From positions 1 through 6,948 of the forward strand of contig JAGBZZ010000091.1 in NCBI GenBank assembly GCA_017652965.1: a stretch of DNA of 6,948 nucleotides, given 5' to 3'. Below the pieces are notes generated by a model, which saw nothing but the letters and a program-made list of their open reading frames with translations, did no database searches and was not told where the DNA came from. The position numbers and the translations under genes are program-made. Positions 6,291 through 6,948 of the stretch are shown piece after piece; position 1 is the stretch's first letter; the number at the start of each line of letters is the position of its first letter. This DNA is from Clostridia bacterium. GTDB lineage: Bacteria > Bacillota_A > Clostridia > Oscillospirales > CAG-272.

Positions 6291-6313
6291 AGCACCTGCA
6301 TCACGCAGGTGCT
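6291..6313 (+). terminator. Hairpin after the oxidoreductase gene, probable terminator
   Basis: AGCACCTGC (6291-6299) pairs perfectly with GCAGGTGCT (6305-6313) around a 5-base loop, 31 bases after the stop at 6259. The downstream tract GTTTGCTT is poor in T. On the minus strand the stem is followed by an unbroken T-run (complement of A6287-A6290), so it may stop incoming minus-strand transcripts better than operon transcripts. Confidence 0.65.
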
Positions 6314-6510
6314 GTTTGCTTACGTCGTTGTCGGGGCGTGCCCACACCTCGACGTATTGTATATACGCCTTTGGCGTGTGCATCCCCTTCCGCCTAGTCT
6401 CGAACAATTTCTGCTCCGCGAGATCCTTCGTAGCGAGCTTGGGCAGGGGCGCAAGCCTTGGTCGGGGATAGCCTTGGTCGGGGAACGTGCCCTTCCGCGC
6501 CAGCCCGCGT
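6314..6510. repeat. Non-coding repeat-rich segment
   Basis: No credible gene. The frames open here have no ribosome binding sites and give Arg/Pro-rich low-complexity translations. Inverted repeats include TACGTCG (6321-6327) with CGACGTA (6350-6356), and ACGCC-TTT-GGCGT (6365-6377). Words shared with the left end of the window (GGGCAGGGGCG, GTCGGGGAACGTGC) occur here in the same order, so this resembles a dispersed intergenic repeat. Function unknown. Confidence 0.55.
6454..6484 (+). repeat. Two-copy tandem repeat, period 16
   Basis: AGCCTTGGTCGGGGA occurs at 6454-6468 and exactly again at 6470-6484. The second copy runs into the GTCGGGGAACGTGC word shared with 123-136, where only one copy is present, so the duplication looks local. 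Confidence 0.75.
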
Positions 6511-6600
6511 GTCATCTTGAGCGGAGCGTAGCGGAGTCGAAACCCGACCCGAAGGGGAGTGGCGAGGGGCGAGGAGTTCGCCCCGAGGATCTCGCAAAGA
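6511..6600 (+). repeat. Interspersed repeat with internal 7-bp hairpin
   Basis: The stretch opens with GTCATCTTGAGCGGAGCG and ends with GAGGATCTCGC, a dispersed-repeat signature I associate with gut bacterial genomes from memory. Inside, GGGGCGA (6566-6572) pairs with TCGCCCC (6578-6584) around GGAGT. No start codon with a ribosome binding site is present. It leads without a break into the left arm of the large inverted repeat. Confidence 0.5.
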
Positions 6601-6670
6601 TTACCGCAAAAGCCCCTTGCATAGCCGCCGAAGATGCTTTGGCTACCCGCGAGAGAAAAGGCGTATGTTA
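6588..6670. repeat. Left arm of large imperfect inverted repeat
   Basis: This arm matches the reverse complement of 6861-6942. The best blocks are ACCGCAAAAGCCCCT (6603-6617, identical in the other arm bar local shifts) and GCCGAAGATGC-x3-GGCTAC (6626-6645, 17 of 20 bases by eye). The arms bracket the element at 6669-6862. Confidence 0.7.
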
Positions 6671-6862
6671 GCCTTCCCCAGCGGGGGAAGGTGTCGCGCA
6701 TAGCGTGACGGATGAGGCGTGTTGCAAAGCGGTCGAAGAGGTTTATACGAAGGAATATGCAAGGCTATTCTTGGTAACCTCTTTTGTTACCTCTTCGTAT
6801 TTTTCTGCGGGACACCTCATCCACCGCGAAGGCGGTCCCCCTTCCCCCGCTGGGGAAGGCTA
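6669..6862. mobile_element. MITE- or REPIN-like element with perfect terminal inverted repeats
   Basis: A 194-bp segment with perfect 21-bp terminal inverted repeats (6671-6691 and 6840-6860), or 23 bp counting the flanking TA on both sides. Each end is itself a hairpin: CCTTCCCC/GGGGAAGG, an 8-bp stem with a 4-base loop. Further inside, GGATGAGG (6710-6717) pairs with CCTCATCC (6815-6822), CGAAGAGGT (6734-6742) with ACCTCTTCG (6789-6797), and ACCGC-GAAG-GCGGT (6823-6836) and GGTAAC/GTTACC (6773-6791) form local hairpins. There is no transposase frame. The flanking TA fits an IS630/mariner-type MITE, while hairpin ends in opposite orientation fit a REPIN moved by a Y1 transposase in trans. 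Which is right cannot be told from one copy. Confidence 0.7.
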
Positions 6863-6948
6863 TGGTTGCCCTGCTTTTTGGGAGTAGCCGCGGCATCTTC
6901 GGCCTCTTTACAGAGGGGCTTTTGCGGTGACCCCGGCGAGATTCCGCG
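6861..6948. repeat. Right arm of large imperfect inverted repeat (runs off the end)
   Basis: An inverted, diverged copy of 6588-6670, with GTAGCC and GCATCTTCGGC at 6884-6902 and AGGGGCTTTTGCGGT at 6914-6928. The match to the left arm is still present near the last bases (GCGAGATT, 6936-6943, opposite GATCTCGC), so the repeat probably continues beyond the window. Confidence 0.65.

Noticed and set aside
4931..6304. A 457-codon open frame on the minus strand
   Set aside because: It lies antisense to the oxidoreductase and the end of the isomerase gene, both with clear family motifs and ribosome binding sites. The long frame follows from their C-ending codon bias, and its Gly/Asp/Leu-rich translation matches no fold I recognise.
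6321..6377. Possible structured non-coding RNA or CRISPR-like repeats
   Set aside because: Stems are short, there is no evident promoter, and no regularly spaced direct repeats with unique spacers are present.
6192..6701. A 169-codon minus-strand frame and a 120-codon plus-strand frame at 6309-6671
   Set aside because: Both cross the repeats and hairpins at 6291-6691 and have no ribosome binding site; open frames on both strands reflect GC-rich repeat DNA.

Overview
The window reads as chromosome from a moderately GC-rich gut Bacillota (Clostridia-like). The clues are AGGAGG-type ribosome binding sites, canonical TTGaca-N17-TATAaT-type promoters, U-tract terminators, a DUF2752/DUF4190 membrane protein pair, and palindromic intergenic repeats of a style common in gut Clostridia. 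This placement is an inference; no taxonomic marker gene is present.

Layout. Bases 1-299 are non-coding and hairpin-rich. Bases 300-1349 carry two small membrane-protein genes transcribed divergently from promoters whose -10 boxes lie side by side, each gene closed by its own terminator. Bases 1357-4114 are a minus-strand two-gene operon: a large six-hairpin (alpha/alpha toroid) glycosidase-like protein, then an HD-domain phosphohydrolase whose ribosome binding site overlaps the upstream stop codon. Bases 4218-6313 are a plus-strand two-gene operon: a sugar phosphate isomerase/epimerase-type TIM barrel and a Gfo/Idh/MocA oxidoreductase, followed by a hairpin. Bases 6314-6948 contain no credible gene. 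They hold layered repeats, including a 194-bp element with perfect terminal inverted repeats (21 bp, 23 bp counting the TA), set between the arms of a larger imperfect inverted repeat that probably runs past the window end.

How the genes may work together. The glycosidase-like gene and the isomerase/oxidoreductase operon diverge from one 255-bp control region with a recognisable promoter on each side and a 12-bp palindrome over one -35 box. None of the three proteins shows a signal peptide. The simplest reading is a cytosolic module that frees and then oxidises or epimerises an unusual sugar (a uronate, inositol or amino-sugar derivative cannot be told apart). The substrate cannot be read from sequence, and no transporter or dedicated regulator is in the window. 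The plus-strand operon is written in strongly biased codons (AAG, GAG, GCC, ACC, CGC/CGT), suggesting high expression.

I do not see a clear previously undescribed system. The best leads are the shared divergent control region, the glycosidase-like protein without the usual acid-residue motif, the interlocked promoters near 840, and the nested palindromic element at the right end.
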